Shown here piece after piece: positions 36,284 through 45,936 of a stretch of DNA of 64,000 bases. The first letter of the stretch is position 1; each line of letters starts with the position of its first letter. The stretch spans positions 434,001-498,000 of the forward strand of contig NZ_CP085167.1 in assembly GCF_022788715.1 (NCBI RefSeq), written 5' to 3'. A program made the position numbers and the translations under genes. The DNA is from Sulfitobacter sp. DSM 110093 (GTDB taxonomy: Bacteria; Pseudomonadota; Alphaproteobacteria; Rhodobacterales; Rhodobacteraceae). Below the pieces are notes generated by a model. The model searched no databases. It saw nothing but the letters and a program-made list of their open reading frames with translations, and was not told where the DNA came from.

Positions 36284-37618
36284 ATGCGCGAATGGTTGGA
36301 AATGACGGCGGCGGATCTGGGGCGCGGGATTGCGACAGGCGATATCGACCCTGTGGCGCTTTGCGATACCTACCTTGATGCCATCGACGCACATCCGATG
36401 CGCGACCGTGTCTATGCCCGCGTTACCCCTGACCGCGCCCGCGCCGAAGCGGCGGCGGCGGCAGAGCGCGCCCGCGACGGCCAGCGCCTGTCCCCCCTTG
36501 ATGGTGTGCCGATCTCTTGGAAAGACCTGTTTGATACCGCTGGAACAGCCACCGAAGCAGGCACCAAACTGCTCGAAGGCCGGGTGCCCGAGCGCGATGC
36601 CGAAGTGCTGGCCAATGCGACCGCCATGGGGCTGGTTTGTCTCGGCAAAACCCATATGAGCGAGCTGGCCTTCTCGGGTCTTGGTCACAACCCCAGCACC
36701 GCGACGCCGCCCTGTGTGAATGAGCCTGACAGCGTCTCTGGCGGCTCATCTTCCGGGGCTGCGGCGTCGGTGGCCTTTGGCTTGGCGGCGGCGGCGATTG
36801 GGTCGGATACGGGCGGCTCAGTGCGTATTCCTGCGGCGTGGAATGATCTGGTCGGGCTTAAAACCACGGCTGGGCGGGTCTCCCTCGCCGGGACGGTACC
36901 GCTGGCGGCGAAGTTCGACACGGTTGGTCCGCTTTGCCGCTCTGTCGAGGATGCGGCGCTGCTGCTGGGCGTTTTGGAAGGGGCCAAACCCGCCGATTTG
37001 CAAGAGAGTGAGTTGGAGGGCTGCCGCTTTGCGGTGCTGACCAATGTCGTGATGGATGAGCTTTCCGAAGAGCCAAAGGCGGCTTTCCAAGCGGCAGTAG
37101 AGCGGCTGAGAGACGCGGGTGCCGCGGTCGATGAAATCGCCGTGCCCGAGGTCGAAGACGCGATGCCGCTGAGTTCCTGCCTCTACACCACCGAAGCCTA
37201 CGGGCTGTGGCGCGATGTAATCGAGGCCAATCCCGAAGGGATGTTCAGCGAAATTCTTGAGCGTTTCCGGTTGGGTAAGGGGTTCTCTGGTCCCGATTAC
37301 GTTGCCGCTTGGGCCAAGCTTGATCTGGCGCGGGCAGGCTATGACCGGGCCGTGGCGGGCTATGACGCGGTGTTGGTGCCGACCGCGCCGATGCTGCCGC
37401 CGAACATTGAGCGGCTGAACAGCGATCACGACTACTACCTCGCGCAGAATCTCCTTTCGCTGCGGAACACGCGAGTCGCGAATCTCATGGGGCTCTGCGC
37501 GCTTACGTTGCCAACCGGAACGCCGTCCTGTGCCATCTCTTTGATGGCCGCTCCCAATGCCGAGGAACAGCTTTTGCGCCTTGGTGCAGCGGCTGAAGCG
37601 GCCCTGCGCGAGGCATAA
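36284..37618 (+). CDS. Amidase-signature family amidase
   Basis: 444 residues from the ATG at 36284, preceded by AAGGGG at ideal spacing. The Ser-cisSer-Lys triad is present: Lys80 in PISWKDLFDTAG, the SGGSSSGAAASVA loop (152-164), and nucleophile Ser179 in GSDTGGSVRIPA. This hydrolyses amide bonds; GatA shares the fold, but no gatB or gatC is present, so it is more likely a general amidase. Substrate unknown. No signal peptide. Confidence 0.92.
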   Translation: MREWLEMTAADLGRGIATGDIDPVALCDTYLDAIDAHPMRDRVYARVTPDRARAEAAAAAERARDGQRLSPLDGVPISWKDLFDTAGTATEAGTKLLEGRVPERDAEVLANATAMGLVCLGKTHMSELAFSGLGHNPSTATPPCVNEPDSVSGGSSSGAAASVAFGLAAAAIGSDTGGSVRIPAAWNDLVGLKTTAGRVSLAGTVPLAAKFDTVGPLCRSVEDAALLLGVLEGAKPADLQESELEGCRFAVLTNVVMDELSEEPKAAFQAAVERLRDAGAAVDEIAVPEVEDAMPLSSCLYTTEAYGLWRDVIEANPEGMFSEILERFRLGKGFSGPDYVAAWAKLDLARAGYDRAVAGYDAVLVPTAPMLPPNIERLNSDHDYYLAQNLLSLRNTRVANLMGLCALTLPTGTPSCAISLMAAPNAEEQLLRLGAAAEAALREA

Positions 37619-37639
37619 CAGCGCACGACCGAAAAGCCA

Positions 37640-37687
37640 CAAGGGCGGCAAATCTCCCGGTTTTTCTGGACGGGAGAGGCGCCCTTG
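37640..37687 (+). other. Large two-tier hairpin in the aminotransferase leader
   Basis: CAAGGGCG (37640-37647) pairs with 37680-37687 and, inside, CTCCCG (37654-37659) pairs with 37671-37676, with small internal loops. It sits between the amidase stop and the aminotransferase start and has no T tract, so it is not a standard terminator. Confidence 0.6.
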
Positions 37688-37738
37688 GGTACCTTGGGGC
37701 AAACGGGGCATGAATGATCCCGATCCGAGGCAGTTTTG

Positions 37739-38923
37739 ATGATGTATTCCGAGCGGTTTTCGAACCTTCCGGCCCACGTGTGGCCGCGCCTGCGCGCCTT
37801 GCTTGATGGGCATGAGGGCGGTGGCACGCCTATCCATATGACCATTGGCGAGCCGAAACATGCTTTCCCGGCTTGGGTCACGGATGAGATCACGAAACAC
37901 GCCGAAGGTTTCAACAAGTACCCGCCAAACGACGGCTCGCCCGAGTTGCGCGCCGCCATCGCCGCATGGATTGCCCGCCGCTACGGGGTCGACATGGACC
38001 CCGACAGCGAGGTTATGGCGCTGAACGGCACCCGCGAGGGGCTGTATAACGCCGTCATCGCGCTCTGCCCAACGACCAAGAATGGGGAGAAATCGGCGAT
38101 TCTGATGCCGAACCCCTTTTACCAAGTCTATATGATCGGCGCGATTTCGGGCGCGGCGGAGCCGATCATGGTCCCCGCCACCGCCGAGACCGGGCATTTG
38201 CCCGATTTCGCCAGCCTGCCCGAAGAGGTGCTCCGGCGCACCACGGCGGCCTATCTTTGCTCCCCCGCCAATCCGCAGGGCGTTGTCGCCTCGCGCGATT
38301 ACTGGGCCGAACTGATCGCGCTGGCCGAGAAGTATGATTTCCTGATTTTCGCTGATGAATGCTATTCCGAGATCTACCGCGACACGCCGCCCACCGGCGC
38401 GCTGGAGGTGGTTAAGGAACTCGGCACCGACCGCAACCGGGTGGTGATCTTTCACTCGCTGTCGAAACGCTCGAACTTGCCGGGGCTACGGGCGGGCTTT
38501 GCCGCCAGCGGGCCAGAGACGATGCGCGAGATCAAGCAGCTGCGCAACTACGCGGGCGCGCCGTTGCCGCTGCCCTTGCAGCAGGCCGCTGCCGCCGTTT
38601 GGGCGGATGAGGCGCATGTCGAAGAGAACCGCGCACTCTACCAAGAGAAATACGCCATCGCCGACCGCATTTTTGGCAATGTGCCGGGTTACGCGAGCCC
38701 CGAGGCGGGGTTCTTCTTGTGGCTCCCGGTCGAGGATGACGAGGCCGCGGCGCTGAAACTGTGGCGCGAGACAGGCGTACGGGTGCTGCCCGGCAGCTAT
38801 CTGGCGCAGAACGTTGCCGGGGAAAATCCCGGTCAGAATTACATTCGGGTCGCCTTGGTGGCCCCAAAAGACGAAACGACGCGCGGGTTGGAAGCGATCC
38901 GCGACTGTCTGTATTCGACATAA
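37739..38923 (+). CDS. Class I/II aminotransferase, DapC-like
   Basis: 394 residues; ATG at 37739 with GAGG eight bases upstream (the next codon is also ATG). The PLP fold type I is complete: GTREGLYNAV, CSPANPQGVVASRDYW, DECYSEIY, and the PLP lysine in HSLSKRSNLPGLRAGF. The N-terminal IGEPKHAFPAWVTDEI and overall length resemble N-succinyldiaminopimelate aminotransferase (DapC) of the lysine pathway; other aspartate-type aminotransferases are possible. asd and dapB in the same window act in that pathway but are not neighbours. Confidence 0.9.
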   Translation: MMYSERFSNLPAHVWPRLRALLDGHEGGGTPIHMTIGEPKHAFPAWVTDEITKHAEGFNKYPPNDGSPELRAAIAAWIARRYGVDMDPDSEVMALNGTREGLYNAVIALCPTTKNGEKSAILMPNPFYQVYMIGAISGAAEPIMVPATAETGHLPDFASLPEEVLRRTTAAYLCSPANPQGVVASRDYWAELIALAEKYDFLIFADECYSEIYRDTPPTGALEVVKELGTDRNRVVIFHSLSKRSNLPGLRAGFAASGPETMREIKQLRNYAGAPLPLPLQQAAAAVWADEAHVEENRALYQEKYAIADRIFGNVPGYASPEAGFFLWLPVEDDEAAALKLWRETGVRVLPGSYLAQNVAGENPGQNYIRVALVAPKDETTRGLEAIRDCLYST

Positions 38924-38935
38924 GCGAGGGACGAC

Positions 38936-41863
38936 ATGGCATATCAGACACGGGGACGCGATCCATTGCTAGACAGCAACATGGCCCAGGCAATCGAAAA
39001 GCGCGGTCGTGAACTGCTGGGGCTGGCGCTGATTTTGCTGGGCGTCATGGCCGCCATGATGATTGGCAGCTACACGCCCGACGATCCCAACTGGATGGTC
39101 TCGACGGATGCGCCGGTGCAAAACTGGATGGGCCGGATCGGTGCCTCCATCGCCGCACCACTGTTCATGATCGTCGGCTGGGGCGCTTGGGGCATTGCCA
39201 TTGTCCTGCTGTTCTGGGGCGGGCGTTTCGCGCTGCACCAAGGCGATGACCGCGCTCTTGGCCGTCTGATCTTTGCCCCCATCGCTGTGGCGCTTGGCGC
39301 GATCTATGCCGCGACGCTGGCCCCCGGTCAGGAATGGCTGCTGACCCATAGCTTTGGTCTGGGCGGGCTTTTTGGCGATACCGTCATGGGCGCGCTGCTG
39401 ACGATCCTGCCCATCGACTCGACCCTGACGGTCAAGCTGATGTCGCTTTTGATGGGCGTGGCAATCGTGGCTCTGGGGGCCTTTGTGCTGGGCTTTACCA
39501 AGGCTGAGTTGATGCGCATCGCGCGGTTCCTGCTGGTCGGTCTGATCATGGCCTATGCCGGGTTGATGACCCTGTTGGGCCGGGGCGCCAGCGGTGCCGT
39601 TGTTGCCGCGCAGAACCTGTCGGCCCGTCAAGCCGAGCGCCGTGAGCGTCGCCGGCAAGAGGCTGAGGAAGCCGAGACTTGGGCCGCACAGGAAGCCGAC
39701 GACTACTATGCCCAAGCGCCGATGGAAGAGCTTGCGCCAGAACCGCGCGGTGGTCTGCTGGGTCGGATGCCGGGGCTGATCAAACGTCCCGAAGCCGACG
39801 GCATGCCAGAGCCGGAATTGATCGAGACCTATAGCGACGCCATTGTCGATGAGACACCGGGCGAAGAGCGCATCAAAAGCAAGATTGCCGATGTCATCAA
39901 GAATCGCGTGCGGACAGCCAATGCCGTGCACACGCCAACGACTGCGCCGCTGACCAAGGGCCGTGGCCGTGGGCCGGACCCGCTGCTTTTGAACACAAGC
40001 CAACCTGCAGCACTGCGAGCAGAGCCGCCGTTGACCGCAGGGGGCGCCACGCTGCGCCCCGAGCCGCTGTTGCGGCGTCCGCAGGCCCAGCAAGAGCCGA
40101 TGCAGGAGCCGATGGCCGAAGAGCCCGCGATGCATGAGCCGATGATGCAAGAGCCGATGATGGAAGACTATGCGGATACCGTTACGTCTGAAGCACTGCC
40201 GTTGGAACAAGCGCCCGCGCCAGCGGCGATGAAAATCCCCGCGGCCGAACCGCGCAAAGTGGTGCAGCAGCCGACCCGTCGGGTCGTGCAGCCGTCCAAA
40301 CAAGCACAGGTCGAAGCGCAGCCCGCGCTGACCTTTGAAGATACGCATCCGGGTTTTGAACTGCCACCGCTGAGCCTTTTGGAAAGCCCCGAAAGCGTAC
40401 AACGCCTGCATTTAAGCGATGAGGCGCTGGAAGAAAACGCGCGGATGCTGGAAACCGTGCTGGATGACTATGGCGTCAAGGGCGAGATCGTCGCCGTGCG
40501 CCCCGGTCCCGTCGTCACGATGTATGAGCTTGAGCCTGCGCCGGGCCTTAAAGCCAGCCGTGTGATCGGTCTGGCAGACGATATCGCGCGCTCTATGGCT
40601 GCCCTTTCCGCACGTGTGTCTACCGTGCCGGGCCGCAGCGTGATCGGGATCGAACTGCCCAATGAGCACCGCGAGAAGGTGATCCTGCGCGAGATCCTGT
40701 CGAGCCGTGATTTCGGCGACGGCAACCAGCGCCTGCCGCTGGCGCTTGGGAAGGACATCGGCGGCGATCCGGTTGTCGCCAACCTTGCGAAAATGCCCCA
40801 CCTGCTGATCGCGGGGACCACCGGTTCGGGTAAGTCCGTGGCGATCAACACGATGATCCTGTCGCTGCTGTACAAGCTGACGCCGCAGGAATGCCGGATG
40901 ATCATGATCGACCCCAAGATGCTGGAACTGTCGGTCTATGACGGCATCCCGCATCTGCTGTCCCCGGTGGTGACCGACCCGAAAAAGGCCGTGGTCGCGC
41001 TCAAATGGACCGTGGGCGAGATGGAAGAGCGCTATCGCAAGATGTCCAAAATGGGCGTGCGCAACATCGAAGGCTACAACGGCCGCGTCCGCGAAGCGTT
41101 GGCCAAGGGCGAAATGTTCTCCCGCACCGTGCAGACCGGATTTGACGAGGATACCGGCGAGCCAATCTTTGAGACCGAGGAAAACACCCCCGAGGCGCTG
41201 CCATATATCGTGGTTATCGTCGACGAGATGGCCGATCTGATGATGGTCGCGGGCAAAGAGATCGAAGCCTGCATTCAGCGTCTAGCCCAGATGGCGCGGG
41301 CATCGGGTATCCACCTGATCATGGCGACGCAGCGTCCCTCGGTCGATGTTATCACCGGCACGATCAAGGCGAACTTCCCGACGCGGATTTCCTTCCAAGT
41401 GACCTCGAAAATCGACAGCCGCACGATCTTGGGTGAGATGGGTGCCGAACAACTGCTGGGCATGGGCGACATGCTTTATATGGCGGGCGGTGCCAAGATC
41501 ACCCGTTGCCACGGCCCGTTCGTCAGCGACGAAGAAGTCGAAGAGATCGTCAACCACCTCAAGCAGTTCGGTGAGCCCGACTATGTCGGTGGCGTGGTCG
41601 AAGGGCCGTCCGAGGATAAGGAAAGCAACATCGACGCGGTGCTGGGCCTTGGCGGCAATACCGACGGCGAAGACGCGCTTTATGACACCGCCGTTCAGGT
41701 GGTCATCAAAGACCGCAAATGCTCCACTTCCTACATCCAGCGGAAACTGGCGATCGGCTATAACAAGGCCGCGCGACTGGTGGAGCAGATGGAAGACGAG
41801 GGACTTGTCTCTCCGGCCAACCACGTCGGCAAGCGCGAAATTTTGGTGCCGGAACAGGCATAG
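38936..41863 (+). CDS. ftsK: DNA translocase FtsK
   Basis: 975 residues. It pumps chromosome ends through the closing septum and activates dimer resolution at dif. The N terminus has four membrane segments between about 25 and 190. The linker (about 200-470) is charged and contains a methionine/proline repeat [12 protein letters not shown] onward (nt 40090-40170). The motor follows: Walker A GTTGSGKS near 626-633, Walker [13 protein letters not shown], and the C-terminal gamma winged helix that reads KOPS sites ([20 protein letters not shown]). Length is within the alphaproteobacterial range. A 12-bp-stem terminator follows. Confidence 0.97.
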   Translation: MAYQTRGRDPLLDSNMAQAIEKRGRELLGLALILLGVMAAMMIGSYTPDDPNWMVSTDAPVQNWMGRIGASIAAPLFMIVGWGAWGIAIVLLFWGGRFALHQGDDRALGRLIFAPIAVALGAIYAATLAPGQEWLLTHSFGLGGLFGDTVMGALLTILPIDSTLTVKLMSLLMGVAIVALGAFVLGFTKAELMRIARFLLVGLIMAYAGLMTLLGRGASGAVVAAQNLSARQAERRERRRQEAEEAETWAAQEADDYYAQAPMEELAPEPRGGLLGRMPGLIKRPEADGMPEPELIETYSDAIVDETPGEERIKSKIADVIKNRVRTANAVHTPTTAPLTKGRGRGPDPLLLNTSQPAALRAEPPLTAGGATLRPEPLLRRPQAQQEPMQEPMAEEPAMHEPMMQEPMMEDYADTVTSEALPLEQAPAPAAMKIPAAEPRKVVQQPTRRVVQPSKQAQVEAQPALTFEDTHPGFELPPLSLLESPESVQRLHLSDEALEENARMLETVLDDYGVKGEIVAVRPGPVVTMYELEPAPGLKASRVIGLADDIARSMAALSARVSTVPGRSVIGIELPNEHREKVILREILSSRDFGDGNQRLPLALGKDIGGDPVVANLAKMPHLLIAGTTGSGKSVAINTMILSLLYKLTPQECRMIMIDPKMLELSVYDGIPHLLSPVVTDPKKAVVALKWTVGEMEERYRKMSKMGVRNIEGYNGRVREALAKGEMFSRTVQTGFDEDTGEPIFETEENTPEALPYIVVIVDEMADLMMVAGKEIEACIQRLAQMARASGIHLIMATQRPSVDVITGTIKANFPTRISFQVTSKIDSRTILGEMGAEQLLGMGDMLYMAGGAKITRCHGPFVSDEEVEEIVNHLKQFGEPDYVGGVVEGPSEDKESNIDAVLGLGGNTDGEDALYDTAVQVVIKDRKCSTSYIQRKLAIGYNKAARLVEQMEDEGLVSPANHVGKREILVPEQA

Positions 41864-41900
41864 GGGGCGATCTCCCCCTCCCCTCTTGGGGTATAGGCAT

Positions 41901-41939
41901 AAAAACACCGCCCGGATCACCGTCCCGGCGGTGTTTTTT
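41901..41939 (+). terminator. ftsK terminator
   Basis: A 12-bp perfect stem (41901-41912 with 41927-41938) ending in six T on the plus strand. Confidence 0.92.
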
Positions 41940-42040
41940 ATGGGCCGGGTGAGGGGCGATAGCGAAAAACCGCCCCCTGATATCGAATATCACGGCAACC
42001 CGCCCTATGTCAGAGCGTGAGGCAACACAGGACGAACAAC

Positions 42041-42646
42041 ATGCGTAAACTTACTTCTGCGGTTCTGGCGATTGGTCTGGCCGTATCTGCCCCCCTCGCG
42101 GCGGCGGCGCAGCAACTGTCGCTGGGCGAGATTTCGGGCTATCTGAACCAGCTTCGGACGGCTAAGGGCGACTTCACCCAGATCAACGATGATGGCTCCA
42201 TCAGTTCGGGCACGATCTATATCAAGCGCCCCGGTAAGGTACGTTTTGAATATAACGCCCCCGAATCTGGACTTGTCATTGCGGGCGCGAACACGGTTGT
42301 GATCTACGACAAAAAATCCAACCAACCGGCAGAGACCTATCCGCTGGCGCGCACCCCGCTGTCGATCATCTTGGCGGAAAACGTCGATCTGGGCCGCGCC
42401 AAGATGGTCACGGGCCATGACTATGACGGCACGGCGACGACCGTCACCGCCCAAGACCCGGCAAACCCCCAGTATGGGAATATCCAGATGAAGTTCACCG
42501 GGAACCCGGTGCAACTGCGCCAGTGGATCATCAATGACGGCAATGGCAGTGCCACAACCGTCGTGCTGGGTGACATGCAGGTCGGCGGCAATATCGCCAA
42601 TAGCTTGTTTGACACCGCAGGCGCACGGGCTGGCAGCAAGCGCTAA
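42041..42646 (+). CDS. lolA: Outer-membrane lipoprotein carrier protein LolA
   Basis: 201 residues from the ATG at 42041, preceded by AGGA; an upstream in-frame GTG adds only eight residues. A signal peptide (LTSAVLAIGLAVSAPLAAAAQ) is followed by a domain of the LolA/OutA type: GDFTQINDDGSISSGTIYIKRPGKVRFEY, the last motif being diagnostic. LolA shuttles lipoproteins across the periplasm and would serve lipoproteins such as LptE and the DUF3576 protein here. It lies downstream of ftsK, a frequent arrangement. Confidence 0.94.
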   Translation: MRKLTSAVLAIGLAVSAPLAAAAQQLSLGEISGYLNQLRTAKGDFTQINDDGSISSGTIYIKRPGKVRFEYNAPESGLVIAGANTVVIYDKKSNQPAETYPLARTPLSIILAENVDLGRAKMVTGHDYDGTATTVTAQDPANPQYGNIQMKFTGNPVQLRQWIINDGNGSATTVVLGDMQVGGNIANSLFDTAGARAGSKR

Positions 42647-42665
42647 GCGGTCCTGCAGAAACAAA

Positions 42666-42696
42666 AACGCCCCGGTTCGATGAACCGGGGCGTTTT
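42666..42696. terminator. Bidirectional terminator, lolA and lytic transglycosylase
   Basis: A perfect 13-bp stem (42666-42678 with 42682-42694) around GAT, with A-rich left flank and T-rich right flank, so it works on both strands. Confidence 0.93.
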
Positions 42697-42720
42697 GCGT
42701 TTAGAATTGGCTGCGGGCGT

Positions 42721-43311
42721 TTACCAACCGCGCAGGCGGCATCCGGCGATCTGACGTTCATAGAGCTTTGAGCGCGAATCGACCTTGCCGGCGACGCCAA
42801 CCAGCCACGCCTTGCTGTTGTAGCTTTGCCGCGAATAACCAGTGTGGCCTTCGTGATAGGCAAGGTATTGGTTCCGGGCGTCATGCAGGGAAACGCCGTT
42901 CCGATCGCGCGTCAGGTTCATATACCATCCCATAAAGTCGCTCGCGTCGCGGATCTCATCGCGTTTCGCACGGCGGCGGCCTTCGGAGTTCAGATACTCA
43001 TCCCATGTCGCGTCCAAGGCCTGCGAATAGCCAAAGGCGCTGGACTGGCGGCCCATCGGGATCACGCCCAGCACATATTTGAATGGGGTCCGGGCATCGG
43101 CCACGAATTTGCTTTCTTGGTGGATGGTGGCCATCTGTACGTGGATGGGCACCCCCCACTTCCGTTCGGTCGCGCGGAATGCACGTAAATAATCGGGGCG
43201 CTCTTTCAGAATCGTGCAGGCGTTATCCAAATCGCGCGGGGCCGTTTGGGGGCCACCGCCGCAGGATGCCACCAGCAGCACGATAATCATTGCGCGAAGA
43301 TGCTTGCTCAT
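42721..43311 (-). CDS. Lytic transglycosylase-like lipoprotein
   Basis: 196 residues. A lipoprotein signal with lipobox VASCGGG (Cys about 17). The SLT/lysozyme-like domain carries the catalytic glutamate in IHQESKFVADARTP, followed by FGYSQALDATWDEY and QYLAYHEGHTGYSR, which are typical of the muramidase-fold family that cleaves glycan strands with anhydro-ring formation. Anchoring to the outer membrane inner face is expected from the lipobox. Overall length is short, and only the catalytic domain is present. Confidence 0.88.
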   Translation of the reverse strand: MSKHLRAMIIVLLVASCGGGPQTAPRDLDNACTILKERPDYLRAFRATERKWGVPIHVQMATIHQESKFVADARTPFKYVLGVIPMGRQSSAFGYSQALDATWDEYLNSEGRRRAKRDEIRDASDFMGWYMNLTRDRNGVSLHDARNQYLAYHEGHTGYSRQSYNSKAWLVGVAGKVDSRSKLYERQIAGCRLRGW

Positions 43312-43527
43312 TTGCCTCTCGCCTCTCGTTTTTTATAGGTACGTTTTTTTCAAGGACTTTACCCGATTCCCGCGGCTCATCACATCACTAAATTAGCGTG
43401 ATGGCCGCGCGGCTTGGCGGTATTGCGCTGATCGCACACCGCTTTGGGGGTGCCAACGCCCGAAGGCCGCTGTCGGTGCGCCGATCACAGTCTGTTTCTC
43501 TATGAACTATCGCCATGATTGGACAAA

Positions 43528-43541
43528 GCCCTTGAAAGGGC
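43528..43541. promoter_or_regulatory. 14-bp palindrome in the hspQ leader
   Basis: GCCCTT GA AAGGGC is an exact inverted repeat 28 bases before the hspQ ATG. It includes CTTGAA, the -35 core of alphaproteobacterial heat-shock promoters, but a matching -10 is not clear. It could be an operator or an mRNA hairpin. Confidence 0.4.
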
Positions 43542-43569
43542 TACCGTCGAGGGGTAGGGGCAGCATGTT

Positions 43570-43896
43570 ATGATACGTACGCGCGCAAAATATCACCTCG
43601 GGCAGATCGTCCGTCACAAGAAGCATCCCTTCCGTGGCGTGATTTTTGATGTCGATCCGGAATTCGCCAATACCGAAGAATGGTATGAGTCGATCCCTGA
43701 AGAGAACCGCCCGGTGAAAGATCAGCCGTTCTATCATCTCTTGGCCGAGAATGATCAGAGCTACTATGTGGCCTATGTGTCCGAGCAGAACCTCGTGGCG
43801 GATTATTCGGGCGAGCCGGTGGATCACCCCGATATCCCCGATCTATTTGGCCCTTTCACCGACGGCGCCTATCCGCTGCATTTTCAGATGAACTGA
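43570..43896 (+). CDS. hspQ: Heat-shock protein HspQ
   Basis: 108 residues. The YccV/HspQ family is recognised by YHLGQIVRHKKHPFRGVIFDVDPEF and PFYHLLAENDQSYYVAYVSEQNLVAD. In enterobacteria HspQ modulates Lon and DnaA turnover. Length matches (about 105-115). A GGGG-rich ribosome site precedes the ATG. The leader holds a 14-bp palindrome. The gene is convergent with the gamma-glutamyltransferase gene. Confidence 0.93.
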   Translation: MIRTRAKYHLGQIVRHKKHPFRGVIFDVDPEFANTEEWYESIPEENRPVKDQPFYHLLAENDQSYYVAYVSEQNLVADYSGEPVDHPDIPDLFGPFTDGAYPLHFQMN

Positions 43897-43900
43897 GCCC

Positions 43901-43918
43901 GGCGGGCTGATGCCCGCC
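43901..43918. terminator. Weak hairpin between hspQ and ggt
   Basis: GGCGGGC (43901-43907) pairs with GCCCGCC (43912-43918) around TGAT. There is no proper T tract on either strand, so termination strength is doubtful. Confidence 0.4.
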
Positions 43919-43931
43919 AGACTTTCGCCAA

Positions 43932-45509
43932 TCAATACCCTAAAGCACAGCCATCCTTGCGCGGGTCACTGGCCCCTTCAAGCACGCCGTCCTCGCGAAT
44001 GCGGATGGCCTGCGCGCCGCCGATCGCGGTTGCGGGTATCTCAACCTTATGGCCTAAGTCGCTCAGCGTTTGACGAACGTCATCGCCAAAGCCGCGCTCG
44101 ACCTTCATGACATGGCCATCGGCAAAGGCGCGGGGCGCGTCGATGGCGCTTTGCACATCCATGCCGAAATCAGTGAGGTTGGACGCAAAGCGCGCGTGGC
44201 CGCAGGGCTGATAGGCCCCGCCCATCACACCAAAGGGCATGGTCACGCGACCGTTTTCGCGGATCATGCCGGGGATGATCGTATGCATTGGGCGCTTGCC
44301 GCCCTTCAGTTCGTTGGGGTGACCCTCTTCCAGCGTGAAGCCCGCGCCGCGGTTCTGCAGCAGGATGCCGAATTTGTCCGAGGCTAGCCCCGAGCCGAAG
44401 CCGTGGAAGATCGAATAAATCAACGATACCGACATGCCGTCGCCATCTACCACTGTGATATAGATCGTATCTTTATGCACCGCCTCGCTGATCGGCGCGG
44501 CGGCGGCCATTGCGCGTTTGGGATCAATTAGCGCTGCGAGTGCGCGGGCTGTTTCAGGCGCGAGCATGTGGTCCAACCGCGTCGTGTGATCCGGGTCAGC
44601 CAGAAAGCGGTTGCGCGCGTCATAGGCAAGCTTGGTGGCCTCAGCCTCAATATGCAGCCGCTCGGCGCCTTGCGGATCCATCCCGGCAATGTCGAAATGG
44701 TTGAGGATGTTCATTAGCAAAAGGGCGGTAGCGCCTTGGCCGTTGGGCGGATGCTCGACCACTTCGAGGTCTTTGTATTGGCCCGACACAGGCGTCGTGA
44801 CCTCGGCGCGGGCTGCCGCAAAATCTTCGGCGCTGTGGCTGCCGCCTGCGGCTTGCAGCGTGGTAATCATGTCTTCGGCGATTTCTCCGCTATAGAACGC
44901 ATCGCGCCCCTGAGCGGCAACGCGGCGCAGCACTTCGGCTTGGCCCGGCGCTCGGAAAATGTCGCCGACGCGGGGCGTTTTGCCATTAATCAAGAAGTGG
45001 TCGCGTGCCCGGCCCTGCAAGGTGCCGCCATCTGTGGCCCAGTCAAAGGCCACGCGCGGGGCGACGGGCACACCGGCCTCTGCATAGTGGATCGCAGGGG
45101 CGAGCAGGGCGTCCAACCCCAATTTGCCCACGCTCTCAGACAGGTGGCAAAAGGCGTCAATGGCGGTGGGAATGGTCACCGCATCGGCAGAGCGGAGCGG
45201 CACCGTTGTCTCGCCCTTGTCCCGCAATTTGGCGGCGTCCAGCCCAGCAGGCGCACGACCAGAGCCATTGAGCGCATGGACTTCTTCACTGCCCGCCGGG
45301 GAGTAAAGCACAAAACAATCACCACCGATCCCGGTCATCTGCGGTTCGCAAATGCCCAGCAGCACAGCGCCAGCAATTGCCGCGTCCATCGCATTGCCGC
45401 CGCGCCCAAGGATATCGACCGCCGCCCGCGCGGCCAGCGGGTGCGAGGTGGCGCACATGCCATTGGTTGCCAAAACAGCCGACCGGCCGGGAAGATGGAA
45501 ATCGCGCAT
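43932..45509 (-). CDS. ggt: Gamma-glutamyltransferase family protein
   Basis: 525 residues from the ATG at 45509 with GAGG seven bases upstream. Ntn hydrolase of the GGT family: N-terminal GRGGNAMDAAIAG, and the autoprocessing site with nucleophile Thr in the KDTIYITVVDGDG segment near residue 347, followed by glycine-rich and HTIIPGM blocks. It cleaves gamma-glutamyl bonds of glutathione and relatives. No signal peptide is visible, unlike E. coli periplasmic GGT, so a cytoplasmic role such as opine- or acylase-type subfamily activity is possible. Confidence 0.9.
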   Translation of the reverse strand: MRDFHLPGRSAVLATNGMCATSHPLAARAAVDILGRGGNAMDAAIAGAVLLGICEPQMTGIGGDCFVLYSPAGSEEVHALNGSGRAPAGLDAAKLRDKGETTVPLRSADAVTIPTAIDAFCHLSESVGKLGLDALLAPAIHYAEAGVPVAPRVAFDWATDGGTLQGRARDHFLINGKTPRVGDIFRAPGQAEVLRRVAAQGRDAFYSGEIAEDMITTLQAAGGSHSAEDFAAARAEVTTPVSGQYKDLEVVEHPPNGQGATALLLMNILNHFDIAGMDPQGAERLHIEAEATKLAYDARNRFLADPDHTTRLDHMLAPETARALAALIDPKRAMAAAAPISEAVHKDTIYITVVDGDGMSVSLIYSIFHGFGSGLASDKFGILLQNRGAGFTLEEGHPNELKGGKRPMHTIIPGMIRENGRVTMPFGVMGGAYQPCGHARFASNLTDFGMDVQSAIDAPRAFADGHVMKVERGFGDDVRQTLSDLGHKVEIPATAIGGAQAIRIREDGVLEGASDPRKDGCALGY

Positions 45510-45936
45510 GGGGTGCCTCTCGCTGATATACGTCAACGCGACCCTAGACCGTGATGTTGGTTCTGCCAATGCGAGGTGAAATTTGGAAGAAGTTCCTCGG
45601 CACCGCGTACTGGGTGGGGGCTATTAAACGCGGCACCGAGGGAAGCTATATGCAGCTACAACTAGGTTTATGCCGTGCAACCAAGGCGCAATTGTGATCC
45701 CAGCGGGGCCGTTTTGGGAAATATACGTGCCGCCCTGCCTCAAGGGGGGTAATCGCGGGGCAATCAGACCAACTGCCTGCCGCGTCGATCCGCTTGTTGA
45801 GCACGCCGACCACGCAAAAGCGGTCTTCTGTTTTTGCGGAAACTTCCATAGACATGGCTCAAGACTGTGAAGTTCCAGACGTGATTAACCGCAAAACCTT
45901 ACCTAGTGTTATGCGGCCCAACTCAAGGAGAACGTG
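45510..45936. other. Longest intergenic region; repeats only, no supported gene
   Basis: 427 bases between divergent ggt and thiolase genes. Small open frames exist on both strands but have no ribosome sites or recognisable protein pattern. The motif CGCAAAA occurs at 45813-45819, as its complement at 45832-45838 (a perfect inverted repeat), and again at 45890-45896, just before the thiolase ribosome site. Promoters for both genes must lie here. Confidence 0.6.

Noticed and set aside
36818..40411. Long antisense frames opposite amidase, aminotransferase and ftsK (36818-38455 and 38969-40411)
   Set aside because: They oppose genes with intact motifs and have His/Gln/Arg/Gly-rich shadow composition.
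45646..45870. Small overlapping open frames on both strands in the ggt-thiolase gap
   Set aside because: No ribosome site, no signal peptide and no recognisable protein pattern; more likely non-coding DNA with repeats.
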